From Siphonodentalium dalli (lineage: Eukaryota; Mollusca; Scaphopoda; Gadilida; Siphonodentaliidae), in NCBI GenBank assembly GCA_032622095.1, contig CP136065.1:149487577-149551576 (forward strand): a stretch of 64,000 nucleotides of DNA, in the 5' to 3' direction. Each line of letters begins with the position of its first letter. Position 1 is the stretch's first letter. The position numbers were made by a program, and so were the translations under genes. Below are positions 24,020 to 37,562 of the stretch, piece by piece. A model generated the notes under the pieces. It saw only the letters and a list, made by a program, of their open reading frames with translations, had not been told where the DNA came from and searched no databases.

Positions 24020-24620
24020 CTAGTCGCTATCGCCAAGGTATGGGTTAAACATCTGCCGATCGTGATCGGCCTCTCGTTAGGTTTCCGCATGATAACTTTA
24101 ATGTGTGTGGACGGATCTGAACCAAATTTAGTATGTCAGGTCATCAGCTACAAATACAGGTCAAGTTCAAATATGGGTTCGTTCCTCTCATATTTGCTGG
24201 AGTTATGGTCCTTGTCGACTTAAAATTTGCCATTTTTTTCTTTTTTCTGGGTGATTACTTTAGTTTTTATAATCTGATTGTTTTTAAATTTTGGTATGTT
24301 GATTAACCACATGAAGATACAGCCTACAGGTCAAGTTCAAATTTGGGTTTGTTCCGCCAATTTTTGCTGGAGTTATGGTCCTTGTCATTTTAAAATTTGG
24401 CATTTATTTGGGTTTCTGGTTGATAACTTTACTTTTAGTTATCCGATTGTTTTTAAATTCAACTGAATCTCTTGATATTCGGTATGTGGTTCAAATTTCA
24501 GAAGACAAAGGCCAAGTTTGAATTTGGTCACAGTCCGATGAATTTTGACAGAGTTTTAAAAAAAGCTATTCTTGCTAAAAAGAAAAGCCACCTTTTCGGG
24601 GGACACATGGTCAGCGATCT
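24020..24620 (+). mobile_element. HINE-like terminus and core monomers
   Basis: 'tcgccaaggtatgggttaaa' is followed by the palindrome GCCGATCGTGATCGGC and the tail CTCTCGTTA, the same terminus as at about 46920-46970. Three core monomers follow ('gtcaagttcaaatatgggtt', 'gctggagttatggtccttgt'). The segment ends with 'gccaccttttcgggggacac', also seen in worn form at about 4297-4320 just before an ADK exon. 24620-25990 shows no recognisable gene. Confidence 0.6.
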
Positions 24621-26039
24621 TTTATTTTCATTGGATAGGAATGCCACCTGATCGTGATGACCAATTTCCACAGTTTCCATCTCTTCTCGTGTAATCAACA
24701 GACCCAGTAAATGTATCTAGACATTTTTACTAATGTACAAATAATCCTACCAGTAGTATTATTGTATCGAAAGCATGGTAGAAAACTGCCTTAATTTGTG
24801 AGTATGTAAGGTATTCTGGACTGGTATATCATTGATCGGCATAACGTGTTAGTTTACAGAGAGCTAGACATCAAACTGTCACATAAGCCTATCATTCATG
24901 CTGGTCTGGGCAGGAAAATGTGCCATGAAAACTATCTCCTATAGATGAGGTTCTGGAGACCTGCATGCAACATCATTTATTATGAATTTTAAAAAGTAGA
25001 GTTGGCAAGGATGATTTCAAGCTTTGAAGATCATATATGCCAAGAAGACTGTTTACACACTTTATACTGGCCAGTTTCCTCATACAGAGGCTTGTTGGAC
25101 TCATATGAGCCACGGATGACGGTTCGAGCAGAGTATTCTCTACGACATAAGATATCACCAGAGCTAAGAACACCACTATTTATCGTATATATTGAAATAG
25201 AGAATCCATAGGCCACAGTTAGTTCCAGCTGGCACCAAAACATTGCGAGAATGCTGCTAAAAAATGTGCGCTCACAAGTGGGTATCCTCGTATCGGCAAT
25301 TAATAGTCGTAAGGTTCACATCCTGATTACGACATCGCCCAACACAAGAGTTGTTTCAGTGTATCCCAGCCCAGCTATAAATCTGACATGTTCTATGGCA
25401 GTTTTGGTAGCCTTCTTTTAAGATGTTGCGAAATGTGCTCTTCCAAAAGCATCCAAATTCCAAAATACACTGTCTGCAACAAGTCAAATTCTCTTTTGAC
25501 GAATAGGAAGTTATGAGTAACTGCCCCATTTATGGCTTTCATTATTCTCCGTGGCCATGTCAGATGCCACTCAGGATCTTGAATTTTCCCCCAAATCGGA
25601 TATTTAGCAGATTTCAGATAAAATATTCTGAAGGTTCTCTCACGAATACACCAAAAATCGCTTCTCTGCTAACTTATTCTGGATTAACCCTTTTTTCGCG
25701 TATCACGACCGTGTACCATAAGAGTATGAAATAATGGTTCAAACATGAAAAGGGAATATTTTCCAACATCAAAAAAGTGAAAATAAATCCCACTACATTA
25801 TAACGATTAGTTTTAATGTATACAAGGCACAGATTAGGCATCTATCCAATTGCATTCATCATCCACAACTTCCAGCGACTGTAGTGCATTATATGGAAAA
25901 ATCTACCATTTTCTATATTTTGGCAGCCATATTAGATCAAAGTGATTTTTTGGTCTATTTTGAGATGGATGGTCTACCCCCTTTTTCGTGTGCCACGACC
26001 ATACTATTGGTCGTTTGTTGAACTTATTATCTGAACATT

Positions 26040-26350
26040 TCCGTCCATCAGTCCGTCCGTCGTTCATCTGTCCGCTTTTGGTTTCCAGATGATAACTTTA
26101 GATTGAGTCGAGTGAACTGAACCAAAATACAGATCAAGTTCGAATATGGGTTTCGTCCGCATTATTTTGACTGAGTTATGTCCCTTTTTTTACTTAGATT
26201 TTACCTGATTTGCGGTTTCCACATTATTGTGTTTTATTTATGTTTTTATTTCGTCTTAAGTCAAAGGTTTCAAACAAATGAATTAAACCTTGCCCCACTC
26301 TACTCCAGAAATGGGCGTATTATGCCACGCTCCGACGGCGTGCTCTTGTT
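26040..26350 (+). mobile_element. HINE/pearl-like element, right end intact
   Basis: (GTCC)n near 26040-26070 is followed by core blocks 'aatacagatcaagttcgaat' and 'gactgagttatgtccc'. The right end is GGGCGTATTATGCCACGCTC with stem CACGC/GCGTG and tail GCTCTTGTTA. Its left end was replaced by a fragment of the 8898-type TTAA MITE (gtttgttgaacttattatct, about 26015). Confidence 0.65.
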
Positions 26351-26579
26351 ACAAGATGTCTGGCCCTTTAATTAAAATTCGAAAATTGACCAGCTGATGC
26401 CATATGAACCATCTGACGTAATTGCCACAAACAAATGATGTCAATTAATATACTATTACTTTGTAAAGGGGAACCTGGTGATAACTGTTGTCGGACATAT
26501 CATACCAAGATAACTACTGAATATATCCTTGTTTATGTTCAGTACATAGTCATATTTGTCCCCCAAAATTTTCGGAGGA

Positions 26580-27110
26580 CTATTGTAATCAGCTGCCTCC
26601 GTGCATCCGTGCATCCATCTAATTCCTTGTCAGGATGTTAACTCCAGTTCAATTTATCCAATTGAAATGAAACCTGGTATGAGGAATAATCACATTATTG
26701 AGGTCAAGTTCGAATGTGGTCATGGTCCAATTAATTTTGACTGAGTTATGCCCCTTTTTTACTTAGAAATTAGTTTTTGTGTTGTCTTGATGGTAACTTG
26801 AATAATTTGGTCGTGGTGCAATGATTTTTAAGAGCTATGCAGCTTATTAAATCACACAAATTGAGTTGTCCAGATGATAACTTGAGCAATATTCAATAGA
26901 AGTTCTTGATATTTGGTACATTGTTCTTACTTGAGAAGATGCAGGCAAGTTTGAAGTTGGTCATGGTCTGATGATTTTTGACAGAGTTATGCCCCCTTTG
27001 TTTACTTAGAAATTATACATTGTCCGGATGTTAATGTGAGCAATATTCAACAGAATGTCTTAATATTTGGTACGTGGTTAACATTTGAGAAGACAGTCTT
27101 ACATATATAT
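26580..27110 (+). repeat. HINE-like core monomers, three degenerate copies
   Basis: Repeated blocks 'tggtcatggtcygat..ttttgac', 'gagttatgcccctttttt', 'acttagaaatta' and 'gtccagatgataacttgagc'. Left end not found. The GTGCATCCGTGCATCCATCT stretch at about 26600 is a decayed microsatellite. Confidence 0.6.
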
Positions 27111-27645
27111 TCCAGTGTTCAAAGGGTTAAGTGTCTGAGGTTTTTAAAAGCATAAGCCATGATCTTTAGCAGAGATTTTTGATGTAAGATATTAAATTCA
27201 TTCATGACGTAGGGTTATTTCTTCATTACATATACCTTGCCTAACCATGCTGCTTCATAGTTTCTATTGGATAGCCAAGACTTATTGAACACAAATAGCA
27301 TAAACTTTGAAGAAAAAAATTCCTCACCAATAAAGAAGACCCGAATCGACAGAGCTCTATGAGTTTAAGATGGTGTATCTCTTCCGTGAACTTTCTGTTT
27401 TGTTTTAGAAGTATAAAATAATAAATTTTAGTCTGATAATTATATCACTAGAAAAAAAAAATCTAATTTTTTTTTCGATGAACGTGGATAGGTAATGTTA
27501 TCAATACTATATTTAAAATATTACGCTGTCCAGCTGTACGTATTGGATTGAAAATCTATATTTGAAAACAAATTAATTTGAATTTTTCTTGTTTCTGTGT
27601 CTTTCTGGGAATAATAATGCACCCTTGTCTTCAAAAAGAGTTTAA

Positions 27646-27850
27646 CCCTCTCTATACTAAATACTCAATGACAAGTAGTTATCATGTAGGAAATGTTCAG
27701 ATAATAAGTTCAACAAACAGCCATATGTTGTTTGTTGAACTTATTATCTGAACATTTCCCTGAATACATAGGACTCCCTCTGTACTTTGCATTATCTGTC
27801 GCCTTCTTATTTTTCCGGAAAATCCATTTAGTATAGAACTTTTTCCTGTT
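27646..27850. mobile_element. TTAA MITE of the 8898 family, partly palindromic copy
   Basis: It starts after TTAA (27642-27645) with CCCTCTCTATACTAAATACT. It contains a palindrome around 27685-27765 (GAAATGTTCAGATAATAAGT and its inverse either side of CAACAAACAG). The right end 'ccatttagtatagaac' lacks a clear TTAA. 27850-28600 shows nothing I can identify. Confidence 0.65.
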
Positions 27851-28609
27851 GGAAGCATTGCATGGAGCAGAAAAGGCCTCTTTAATGGTATCAGAACCAT
27901 ATCATATGAGAATTTCCTTCATTAATAGGCAATTATAGTAGTTGTCTAACCTGGAGAAACGCATGTGATTGCTTCATTGATATAACAAAAAAATCCCCAC
28001 CGGTCAGTTTGGCGTCCTGCATAGCAGCATATTAATGGGTTAGCAGGGCCCCCATATGCTCATTATAGTGACAACCCATGATAATCAGACTGCTGTTCAC
28101 ATTGTGAGATTTATTACCCCGTAACATTAATCCATTGCTGAGACAAGATTGGCATTCAAGTCATCGCCTCACAATCCCCTTAGTAAGACAATAAATAGGG
28201 AAATGTATGAAAAATCAATTTCTTTTGGAGTTAATTTCCCTGGCTAACTACACTATGGAATGTCTAGGGTATGATTCTATTAGACCAACATCAATAGGTA
28301 TAGAGCAATAAGCGCTATACTTCCTGTCCGTCTCATATGTTGGTATTGATTGTTGAGATGATACGAGGCATCCAGGGCCAGCCATTTACAGTGAAGTTGA
28401 CGATTGACTGGTGCTATATCGTTTAAAGTATTACTTGCAATCCGGGATATCTGGGCCAATCATCTGATGCTTTCAATCACAAATTGAATTTGTTCATTCT
28501 TCGCAGTCACTGTTAAATGTGATCACATCGAGAGGGATCGGCACTTTATTGAATCAATAGAAGTGATATTATTAGTGATCTACACCTGAGGACTTGGTTT
28601 TTATGTGTA

Positions 28610-29130
28610 CCCATACCATGTATGGTACACATAATGCCGACATCTGTATCCACCGTCGGTTGTTCATCTGTCCATAGACACATGCTATCAACCGCGATAA
28701 CTAAAGTAATTTCTGTCGGATCATGTCCAAATTATACATGCGGGTATATGATGACACAACCCTCACCTGTATAGTTTTCAGTATTGATTGGTTGATCGGT
28801 TTAGAAAAGAATTAACCTTTCCCACACATTCCAGACACATGCTATCTGATACATTAACTCAAAAGCTTTTCATGTGATCTTCCTCATATCTCTTATCTAG
28901 TTACATTTCTGCTGTTTACATACATTGTTTGTATCTTTCTAGTGGTGAGCTTAGAAAAAAGTAAACCTTCCCACCCAACCCATAGACACATGCTATAAAA
29001 TGCAATAACTCCAATATTTCAATCTGTTCATTCTCATATCTCACCTCTAGGTTTATCAAAGCCCACTCTTCACCTGTATTGATTCTTGTATTGATTGAAT
29101 TTGATAATTAGTTTTGAAAACATTAACTGT
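28610..29130 (+). repeat. HINE-like element with TGTGTACC hairpin and three core monomers
   Basis: A hairpin TGTGTACC..GGTACACA (28615-28641) opens the element. Repeated blocks 'catagacacatgctat', 'ataactcaaa/taactccaa' and 'tcctcatatctctt' mark three degenerate monomers. One more lies at 22915-23080. The right end was not identified. Confidence 0.55.
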
Positions 29131-29519
29131 ATCATATATGCCTATAGCAAATTCCCAGCTTACCAGATATCTATAACACTGTGGCCTATTGTTGATAGCT
29201 CCCAGCTTGAGTGGGCTGACCTGCATACCAACATTGGACTAGTTCCTTGATGTAACAGTTCATGGTTCTCACAATTTTCTAGCTCACACCTAACATAATG
29301 TTGAGATTCTTGAAGCAGTATTGAATTCACTTAAATTGCCATTTAAGCCTTTTACTAGTTTAGATCATGTACGTTTTATGGCAGTTATTAATTTCCACTC
29401 AATTTGTATACTTACTGAGAACATTCTTCCCAAAAGTTCCCCTCTAAAACTAGTATTAAAGTAATCTTTTTGACATTTTTATTGTTATATAAACATGCTT
29501 CATGTGGTCTTCAGAAATA

Positions 29520-31704
29520 GTCTGGTCGATAAAAGGTTTGACCTAGAAAAAAATTGGACTAAGTTGGTTTTTATTCCATTTTGAAGAGGAATATTTCCTC
29601 TACAACATATCCAAAATCCGCTAAAATCCGCTTTGAGCAAACTTTTTTACAGAGATTTTTAAAAATGATCATTTTTTGACCTTGCGAAGTACGTTTTTCT
29701 ACAATATCCCTCATCGGCGACACCAGAACGAATTAATCCTCCATCCGATTTATACCAGTTTGTGTAAAAGAGTATAGGGGGCGAATAGAGTGACAAGGAC
29801 AGAAAACAATGCAATCGCGGCGATGAAATGGCTGTCAAAATGGCCGCAACTACAATCCATGCTACGATGAAAGCAACATATTGGATAACCCCCTATAAGC
29901 GAAAATACACATTTGTAATTTACAAGAATGTTGTTATATATCTTTAAAGGTACACATATAATTAAAACAGATCTATCTGAATGATTTATCGATCACTGCT
30001 ACGCACGTTAACCCAATGATTTACGTTCGGGTTTTCTTATTAGAATACATCCAACAGTCGGACCAAAAACAGTTATTTTGGGCATGCAACACACGAAGTA
30101 ATATTTCGTCACACAGTGCGTGGTAGTTTCCTTTTGGAATGATGTTTAATTATTGAATGTAAAGCAGAAACTGAAGAGCCCACCCTATCTGTGTAAATAC
30201 TAGTTATATTTCCAGAATTTTCAACACTCTCCGTGACAATAAACCATACACGTATTTCGTAATGCTGATTATACTGTCAAGAAACACTTATCTCTTCAAC
30301 AGAATAGTACCCTATCTCACTAGATCGAAGAGACTGTACATCGTACATTTTATTTAGTACTAATTTTCATGGTGCTCCCAAACCGGTTTCTTAGTAGACA
30401 ATTATGTTCAAATTACTTCAATCGGCACTTTACAACATGAATATGTACCCCGCAATACACACTATTAGTTGTCAGTATCTTGTTGTTTGAAATTATGTTA
30501 CCATTGCTACCCGCATACTAGCGCTAAATATCAGGTCATCAGCGTTTACAGTTATTAGTTCTGCGTTTACCATTCACTCAATGTTGTTATTTAAGGTTTT
30601 GTATGCAGCAGATATGTGTAACATATGGGTAAACGCGCCGATGCGGTTGCAGAAAAGGTTGTACGTTTCGCGTATATGTGGCCTTAGTGCATTTAAGTGC
30701 ACATAATTTCCAGGTATAAAGACAGTCTCTGCCATAGAGTATGTAGGCAACTTGGGTTATGTTGAGAATTTATTGAAGATAGTCTATTGTAATCCTTTGT
30801 ATTTTGATAAATTGCGTTCATGGTATACCACCATGTATTTGTGTGATAAAAATGAAATATTCGTGTTTAATCACTTGACCGGAGGCAACTATGACTACTA
30901 TTTTAAGACACGGACAATAGGATCTACACATTTTACCTAGTACCCTATGAATAGCTCTCATACTGTTCTATAGCAGTGAATTTTGACAGACTGTGTGTTG
31001 TAGATTCAAAAATAAATGATTATCAGTCACATTCGCGAGACTGTTTTCATTACATATATTTCTGCTTCTAGAAAAGGTCACACAATGAGTACATCCCTAT
31101 TAGATCACATCTAACTGTTTTAATACACATATATTACACGATTCAAGATAAACAGTACAGATAAAACTGCGTTATTCTTCTATTTCTTGGCGCCCAAAAA
31201 GTCCACATTCAATCGTTGTATGAGACCTGGCTTTCGGTTGCTCTCTCGCGAGATACATTAGAGAGAATTCTTACATACTATTATTGATAGCTCCCCTTAT
31301 ACTCTGAAATCATTCTTCCTCGTATAATTCGACGGCCTGTTCGTTCTTGTATAACCAGCTGTTCAATTTTCCGCAAATTGTAAATTTCATTAGATTTTGT
31401 CCATTTTGGCGGCCATTTTGGACAGACATTCTACCGATATGGTTTACGACTAAGGATTGTTTGTGTGGATTTTATTTTATTACTAATTTGGTATTTGTTG
31501 GCGCACCTACCACCGAAATTCAGGATTTTTCTATACCAACTGCCATCATGGATGCCATCTTGTATTACAGAAAATACTCAAAGCGGATTTTAGCTGATTT
31601 TGGATATGTTATAGAGGATATATTCCTCTTCAAAATGGAATAGAAACCAACTTAGTCCAAAGTTTTTCTAGGTTGACCCTAAAATTTTAGTTTATCGACC
31701 AGAC
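29520..31704. mobile_element. 2.2-kb inverted-repeat element with TA target site
   Basis: Inverted repeats of about 130 bp start GTCTGGTCGATAAA at 29520 and end TTTATCGACCAGAC at 31704. Inner matching blocks include 'ggactaagttggttt', 'ccattttgaagaggaatat' and 'catatccaaaat'. TA precedes and follows (29518-29519, 31705-31706), suggesting a Tc1/mariner-type source. The 1.9-kb interior has no transposase frame that I recognise. Related vocabulary is found at about 20640-20860 and 25480-25960. Confidence 0.75.
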
Positions 31705-31894
31705 TAAAAGTATAGATTCTTTTATGAGTTGTACTGGCTTAACAATTAAGTAGTTTCTGTGTAGGTCGATCCAAACTTTCCACCTCCGGACATAGCCCAG
31801 GTATGGAAACCCCTTAATCAGTCAATTTTGACCCCAGGATTGATGAATGCAAATAAATTATAAAAAATCACTTATAAATTATATTCACTTTTAA

Positions 31895-32348
31895 AGGTAC
31901 TCAATCCGATCAGAGGGTCCTATATTACTATTTCTTTGGCTTTGGGGGTAAAAAATATTTGATTCGAGTCGAGGAACCCACCCATCAAAGCTCAGTGATT
32001 AGATATCGATTTTTGAAATCTATTAATTTTCAGATATGTAGCCCACAGGCAGAACATGTGATCAAAACTGACAATTTGCGGGTGTAAGATGGATAACTCT
32101 AAATCAAGTGCTTACTATTAACAATAATAACCACTTGATTTTAGAGTTATCCATCTTACACCCTCAATTTGTCCGTTTTGATCACATGTAATGCCAACTT
32201 GTGGGCTACATATCCGAAAATTAATAGATTTCAAAAATCGATATCTAATCACTGAGCTTTGATGGGTGGGTTCCTCGAATCAAATATTTATTACCCCCCA
32301 AAGCCAAAGAAATAGTAATATAGGACCCTCTGATCGGATTGAGTACCT
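31895..32348. mobile_element. Near-perfect 454-bp foldback with TTAA target duplication
   Basis: It is flanked by TTAA at 31891-31894 and 32349-32352. Ends are AGGTACTCAATCCGATCAGA and its inverse. The arms (about 215 bp each) match almost base for base, including 'gaggaacccacccatcaaag' and 'cactgagctttgatgggtgg', and meet at 'tgcttactattaacaataat'. A single-arm relative lies at 42245-42475. Confidence 0.92.
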
Positions 32349-32589
32349 TTAATGGGAACCTAGGATATTGTCCAATTGAAATTGAGCTGACCATCTCCCA
32401 CATACAATTCAGATGAATTGATGCTTCCAGCAGCAATGAATATGTAAGCAGGATATCTTAACAATAGTATAATCAGCAAGGTACAGTTTCATACCAATAT
32501 TGAATTGCTATGATGATGTTAGGACAAACTGATGCTATTAAGAAAAAGCACCGTTATTTCTTTCTAAAGTTGTCATTTTTGCAGTTTTT

Positions 32590-34787
32590 AGCTCACCTGA
32601 GACGAAGTCTCCGGTGGAGCTATATTCATCACTCCTCGTCCATCCATCCGTCCGTCCGTCCGTCCGTCCATCCGTCAACAATTCTTTTAACATCTTCTTT
32701 AAATCCATAGGACCGAATGGGTTCATATTTGGTGTGGATGTTCCCTAGGTGACTCACATTCCGATTTGTTCAAATGAGGTAACTGGGTCAAATAGTTTGC
32801 GAAGCCATAACTCTTTCCCTCCATAGTAATTCTTAAAACAACTTCTTCTCAAGTGCCATCAGACTGAATGGGTTCATATTTTGTATGAAAGGTCCTTGGG
32901 TGACTGGGGTTCAGATTTGTTCAAATGAAGTCACTGGGTCAAATGTGGGTGGAGCCAGCGTAATAACTAAAAAAAAAAAAGTAATTCAAATTGAACTCAT
33001 TGATTGCTCAATAAAAAAAAAAATTCAGATTGAACTCATTGCTCAATTAAAAAAACATATTAAAAACAAAAAAGAAAATAGTTTTATTTTTTTTAATTGG
33101 ACTGATTAATTTAGATTCAACTCCTTGCTCAATGACTTGTTTTTTATTTTTTATTTTTTATTTTTTTAAACTTGTTAAAAGATATGAAAAACTCTTGCCA
33201 TTAAAACATCCCCAGGTACCTGAAGTCCCAACAGCAAATTTGGTTTTAAATAACTCTAAAATCCAGAACATATATACACAGCACAATGAGATATAGGAGA
33301 CAGAATGTTTACTTAATAACAGCATAGCAGTCAGAAAGGTGATTATAAAGTCATTATGGCAGCTATGATTGAAATTAAATCTGATTGTTGTGACAGCTCT
33401 GTGTGGAATATCCCATACTGCTACTGGTAAGGGGCGTATGCCATGCCTGTGTCACAGTTTGAGCTGTTTGTATATAAATGGCCCAGAATGGCTATGATAA
33501 CTAGCAATCTACATTCTTAAGTTTGTTGTATTCATGGAGAAAAATTATGCCAAATGTGATTCTGACATTAAAAATAAATACCTGTGTTCTAACACAATTA
33601 TATATATGGGAAACTGCATGGACGAGGGGGCTTTTTATCTCCTCTGAGACCACGTCTCTGGTGGAGCTATAGTCTTCTTCGCAAGAACCATCAGACCTAT
33701 GCAGCTTAAATTTGGTATGGAGGGTCCTTGGGTGATTGGTACATATTTTTTTCAAATTGGTTCACCGGGTCAAATAAGGACACAGCCAGGGACATAACTT
33801 GTCCATGAATTGTAATTCTTCAATTTTTTTTATCAAGAACCATCAGACGTATTCAGCTTATATTTGGTATTCAGAGTCCTTGGATGACAGGGATTCAGAT
33901 TTTTTCACCAGGTCAAATAGCGTTAGAGCCATGGACGCAACATGTTCCCTCTCTAGTATTTCTTAAAACACCTTCTCAAGAACCATCAGCCCTGTTCAGC
34001 ATATATTTGGTATGGATGGTCTTTGGGTGACTAAGATTCCGATTTGTTCAAATTGGATCACTGAGTCAAATCAGGACAGAGCCAGGGATATAACTCATTA
34101 CCTCAAAAGTTATTCTTAAAAGATCTTCTCAAGAATCATTTAGCATATTTAGCTTATATTTTGTATGGAGGGTCGTTATGTTACTGGGATTCAGATTTAT
34201 TCAAATATGGTCACCAGGTCAAATAGGGGTTAGACCAGGGACATAACTCTTGACCCCATGGTAATTCTTAAAACGTCTTCTAATCAAGAGTCATAAGGCC
34301 TATTTAGCCTATATAGAGTATGGATGGTCCTCGGGTGACTGGGTTACATTTAAAAAATAGGCTAGATTGGCATTTGGTGTGTAGGGTCCATGGAGAGTTT
34401 GGATTCAAATATGTTTGAATGGGGTCAGCCATAAAAAAAGGGGGAATGTCAGGTTGGAACTTTGCAACAGTTGGGAAAGCTTGAGATATCAGTTGTAAAT
34501 TCCAACATGTGCAAAGGAATTTTTATGAACTTGGGAGTGTGTTTGCTTAAGTTAGGAGGCGAGAGACAGGCTATATGGGATGGGAGGTATCAGGGGCGTG
34601 CAGTTGAAAATTTCAATGTGGACACCCCACTGCTTAACGGAGACCCTCTAGCTATGTTCTTGTTTAGAACTACATGTACTTGCTTTTATGTGAATTTGAC
34701 AAGTACTAATTCTTATGGTCTTCAGAGTTCCAGTCTTCTCAGTCTTTACAGTCTGGCGAGCGACCAACAGTCATTGACTGTCTTGTT
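32590..34787 (+). mobile_element. HINE/pearl-like element, AGCTCACC family, both ends present
   Basis: The left end AGCTCACCTGAGACGAAG forms a stem-loop with GTCTCCGGTGGAGCT, followed by CGTCCGTCCGTCCGTCC (about 32650). About eight core monomers follow ('ttcatatttggt', 'gggtccttgggtgactgg', 'cagatttgttcaaat', 'ggtcactgggtcaaat', 'cataactc..agtaattctta'). The right end has the inverted subterminal block CTGGCGAGCGACC, the palindrome ACAGTCATTGACTGT and the tail CTTGTT. Frames such as 33501-33755 on the minus strand are shadows. Confidence 0.85.
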
Positions 34788-35749
34788 GAATAATCTGAAT
34801 GTATCTGTATCAAACATTGGAAAATATATATATTGCAAAATATTTTAATTAATGATTCCTATTAGTTGTTGAAAAATGACTATAATCAGGATGGCTATTC
34901 GCGTCGTCGTATAAACACCAGCGCAGCCATTATTACGTTTTATTCAAAAATCTATATGTTCTTGAATGTTTCATACAGACATTGGCTTTTCTCAAATCGC
35001 TCGGATTAGCCAAACACCGCAAAAATGACAACTTTAGAAAAAATAACGGTACTTTTTAGCTCACCTGAGACGAAGTCTCTGGTGGAGCTATAGTCATCAC
35101 TCCTCGTCTGTCCGTCCATCCGTCCGTCCCTACATCTGCCTGTCAAGAATCATCTTCTTCTCCAGAACTATTAGACCGAATGGTTCCCTGTGTGACTCAT
35201 ATTCAGATTTGTTCAAATAAGGTCACCAGGTCAATTAGTTGCGAAATCAGGGTAATTCTTAGAGCGACTTCTTGTCTAGAACCATTGGGCCGATTTAGCT
35301 TATATTTGGTATGGAGGGTCCTTGGATGACTGGGGGTTTTTCCGAATAGTGTCACTGGGTCAAATTGGGCTGGAGTCTGGGACATAACTAAAAAAAAAAT
35401 CAGATTGAACTCCTTGATCAATTTAATATACAACAAAATTATTAAAAAAAAACTAACCATTGTAACATCGGCAGGGTTATGAAAATCTTTAATAAAATCA
35501 TGGAAATTTTCCCTTTCCATCACCCCCCCCCCTCCCCCCCCCCACTTGACCCAGACCACCACCCTGCCCCAACCAACATCACACCCCACCCCATTTCATC
35601 TCCCAACTCACCTCTCCCACCAGCAGATTCAGTCAATCGTATTAGCTCCAGACAGAGAGAGTTAATAATACAGTCATCAATTGAGATGTTATATGGCAGA
35701 CAGGTGTAAACAACTGCTTAGCTAGCACTCATACATGTGTGTCATTAAA

Positions 35750-36195
35750 AACCTGAATTTAGTGTCTGACATTTGCAGAATGAGGTCCCCAGAGGGTGAA
35801 TTTAGTTATGCTACCCTGCACAGCAGGCTAGCATCACCAAATACATTATCTATGGACCTCATTCTGCTTAGGCCTCATCTTATGGGAAGTATATAGGGTC
35901 TTAAATTGACATTTTTACTTACTTTTTGCCTTCTGTTCAGTTTCTATATCCCCTCATTTGCAGAAGATAAAATGCATAATTGAGGTGCCCCAATGGGTGC
36001 ACATCACCAACTTTAACTCGAGAACTTCAATCTGTTCCTATGTCTCCCATAGGAGTTGAGGCCTAGACATAATGAGGTCCCCAGAGGGTGAATTTGGTGA
36101 TGCTAGCCCGCCTTGCATGATTGCATCACTAAATTCACCCTTTGGGGACCTCATTCTGCAAATGTCAGAAACTATATTCAGGCTTGGCTGTTCAA
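35750..36195. mobile_element. Double-hairpin MITE, fullest copy
   Basis: Hairpins at 35775-35867 and 36068-36159, each built from GCAGAATGAGGTCCCCAGAG and its inverse, flank about 200 bp. Outer ends CCTGAATTTAGTGTCTGACA and (inverted) CCTGAATATAGTTTCTGACA make a terminal inverted repeat outside the hairpins. The inner part has its own inverted blocks (ATGGGAAG.. / ..CTCCCATAG). Confidence 0.85.
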
Positions 36196-37562
36196 ATATT
36201 ATTTTCTTAACCACCACGTATACAGTTGAACTCATTATACCTGATTTTGCAAAGAAAACTTGGGGGGGGGGGTATTGGATTGAAATTGTCTGTCTCTCTG
36301 TCAGCCTGTTCTCCCATCAATCCATCTGTCAGGATAGGATGTCTTTCCATCCGTCCATCAATTGTTTTCTTCTCCAGATACATTTTAAAGACCAAATGGG
36401 TTTATATATTTTGGTGTGGATGTCCCCTAGGTGACTCACATTCAGATTTGTTCGAATGAGTTCAACAGGTCAAATAGGTGAGAAGCCAGGGCCTTAGCTC
36501 TTTCCCTCCATAGTAATTCTTCTCAAGAACGATTGGGCATATTTAGCTTATGTTTGGTATGGAGGGTCCTTTTGTAACTGGGGTTCAGATTTGTTCAGAT
36601 TTGGGGTCATTTGTAGGAATTTTTTTTTGGAAAATCCGTTCAGTTCAACTCTTAAAATCTACCAATTACTAGATGAATGGATCTCATAGATGGGGATTCA
36701 CGTTTGTTCAAATAGGGGCATAGATAAGAGATTTAACTCTCAACCAGCCACCCTACCTGTATCTATGCTGTTTGATACTGGTATAATAATATATATAGAT
36801 TCCTATTGATTTCTAAGCTGCCTGGGTGGGGGGGGGGGGGGGGGGGCAATGGGGCGGAAGTGTAGAGGGGGTGGTGTTTTGACCCCCCTACTATGATCAA
36901 AATTTTCTAACAGTTAGAACTTTCATTTCTGATACAACAATAGTTGTAGATTTTGATTTTTCAAACAGTAACAGTCCATGTATTTCTACTTTGGGTTAAT
37001 CTGTAGGACTAAAATGGCCACAACTTTTAACTTTATGGGGGATGTCAGGTTGTAAATTTCCATGTTCGAGAGCTTGAAGTACCGGTAACAGTTGTAAAAT
37101 TTCATTCTAAGAGGAATGTGCAAAAGGAATTTTGTGAACTTAGGACTGTGGTCTGGTTCTCTTGTTTAAAAAAAGGTAAGGGGTGAAGAGCCTTGCTCAT
37201 CTGAGAACAATCAGCTTTGTCCCCACATCCGGTTGTAACTAGCAATCTGATTGGCTACAACGCCACGTGTAAATCACCACATGTCCCCCGTCAGCACCCT
37301 TGACAGCGGGGTATAATAGAACGTGCGCCAAACATCGGGGGTATATGAGCACGTGAAACATCGGGGGTATATGAATGACCCTTGAACTGACAGTTTCCAC
37401 CAATCGTGACGTTGCTTTCGCCTGCCGAGTTTGACGTCACCTGACGCCAGATCCGTAGGTCGGCTACTGAATTATTCTTATTGGTGCATGTGAATTATTC
37501 GGATAACCTATGAAAACACACTTAAATTAAGGAGACATGACTATTATTGTGGGGACAAAATC

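Noticed and set aside
24973-25243. Overlapping frames of 67-70 codons on both strands
   Set aside because: Mutual shadows without family resemblance.
34462-34848. 128-codon plus-strand frame
   Set aside because: It crosses the 'gttggaa' repeat and the right end of the AGCTCACC element; no family match and no splice context.
35203-35589. 128-codon minus-strand frame rich in Gly/Val
   Set aside because: Formed by a poly-C/CCACC tract and HINE-like cores; low complexity, no domain.
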